Of a DNA stretch of 7,344 nt, positions 6,751 to 7,344 are shown piece after piece. The DNA comes from Lachnospiraceae bacterium (GTDB taxonomy: Bacteria; Bacillota; Clostridia; Lachnospirales; Lachnospiraceae), in NCBI GenBank assembly GCA_017443685.1, contig JAFSYD010000336.1:1-7344 (forward strand), in the 5' to 3' direction. Under the pieces are notes generated by a model. It saw only the letters and a list, made by a program, of their open reading frames with translations, was not told where the DNA came from and did not search any database. Positions within the stretch are counted from its first letter, which is position 1; every line of letters starts with the position of its first letter. Both the position numbers and the translations under genes were made by a program.

Positions 6751-7344
6751 TGTATGGCTGGATGTGTGCGGGTTTCTGGTGCTTGCGATCATCTTGATGA
6801 TGCATCAGCTTCGGAATTCGATCCGTATCATGCAGAACAACCTTTACCTTGTGAATATGATGACGATCATGTGCATCTGCGGGTGCTCGTGTGTTTCGTT
6901 TGCGTTTTCCGAGGCGGGGCTTGGGATACCGGCGATGATCTTTCGGGTGCTTACCGTGATCCTTGGCTTATCGGACGGCGTGCTCTGGATCATCTATGTG
7001 GCGGCGATCGTGAATGTGCGGATCGACTGGGACATCTGTCTGCCGTGGCCGTTAACGCCGCTGTTCGCGCTGTCGATGCTGACCGTGGCAGGGTCGTTTT
7101 CCGGCTGGTTCTATGAGATGGGACCGCACGGCAACATTTATATGGGGCCGCTGTATCCGCTTATTTTATGGGCGGATGCGCTCTTTTTCATAGGCGGCGG
7201 GTGCTTTGCCGTTTTAAAAAGAAAATACTTATCTCGCGAGCGTCTGCTTTTGGTGCCGGCTTTTTTTGCGACCGGGATCATCGGGGTGTCGGTGCAGATG
7301 CTTTATCCCGAGCTGCAGGTCATTCATTTTACGGTTGCGGTCTG
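6740..7344 (+). CDS. Multi-helix membrane sensory protein, 3' partial
   Basis: The frame is open from ATG 6740 to the right edge (201 codons and two bases). The visible part is almost all membrane: hydrophobic segments near 5-22, 35-57, 66-91, 103-125, 137-158, 169-189 and from 194 onward. It resembles the N-terminal domain of the preceding protein: a W-L-D-V start (W-F-D-V there), a G-P-L-Y motif at 136-139 (R-G-P-Y there), then a basic loop (KRKYLSRER) and a helix ending Q-M-L-Y-P (Q-Y-F-C-P there). The family therefore suggests a seven-helix input domain with a cytoplasmic output domain beyond the window, perhaps GGDEF and/or EAL. The output is not visible and no catalytic function can be assigned. 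Four cysteines alternate in the second helix (Cys45, 47, 49, 51). The 11-base overlap and GGAGG site indicate one operon with the preceding gene. Confidence 0.85.
   Translation, partial: MRYNVWLDVCGFLVLAIILMMHQLRNSIRIMQNNLYLVNMMTIMCICGCSCVSFAFSEAGLGIPAMIFRVLTVILGLSDGVLWIIYVAAIVNVRIDWDICLPWPLTPLFALSMLTVAGSFSGWFYEMGPHGNIYMGPLYPLILWADALFFIGGGCFAVLKRKYLSRERLLLVPAFFATGIIGVSVQMLYPELQVIHFTVAV

Noticed and set aside
6754..7116. Plus-strand 120-codon frame at the right end
   Set aside because: It is out of frame with the 6740 gene, which has GGAGG eight bases upstream, a long hydrophobic product and similarity to the preceding gene's membrane domain.

Overview
The window looks like chromosomal DNA of a moderately GC-rich Gram-positive anaerobe, most likely a Clostridia member of the Lachnospiraceae type. 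This is an inference from strong AGGAGG-type ribosome binding sites, the clostridial form of pyridoxamine kinase, a Gram-positive-style Mn superoxide dismutase, and dense membrane-bound two-component and GGDEF/EAL-like genes. No mobile element, CRISPR array, tRNA or rRNA was seen.

Layout, left to right. (1) Positions 1-2829 (+): a large membrane hybrid histidine kinase, dCache sensor - HisKA - HATPase - receiver - HPt, open at the left edge. (2) 2830-2953: a short convergent intergenic region that is highly structured, with a long imperfect hairpin that probably ends the kinase transcript. (3) 2954-3781 (-): pyridoxamine/pyridoxal kinase. (4) 3782-3915: a compact control region with a perfect 16-bp inverted repeat followed by six T on the minus strand. 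It can act as the sod terminator, and the -10 box of a good promoter for the kinase gene lies inside one arm. (5) 3916-4533 (-): Mn-type superoxide dismutase with its own promoter. (6) 4534-4773: divergent promoter region. (7) 4774-6750 (+): a seven-helix membrane protein carrying GGDEF-like and EAL-like domains that have both lost their catalytic signatures. (8) 6740-7344 (+): the start of a second multi-helix membrane protein, overlapping the previous gene by 11 bases and resembling its N-terminal domain; it runs off the right edge.

Functionally, the outer parts are signalling genes: a sensor kinase with an amino-acid-type dCache motif, then a tandem pair of membrane receptors of the GGDEF/EAL type. 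Between them are two minus-strand metabolic genes, superoxide dismutase then vitamin B6 salvage kinase, which may be partly co-transcribed by read-through of the palindrome. The most interesting items are the catalytically dead GGDEF-EAL receptor with its coupled paralogue, the palindrome that is both terminator and promoter, and the structured convergent intergenic region, which may belong to a dispersed repeat family.
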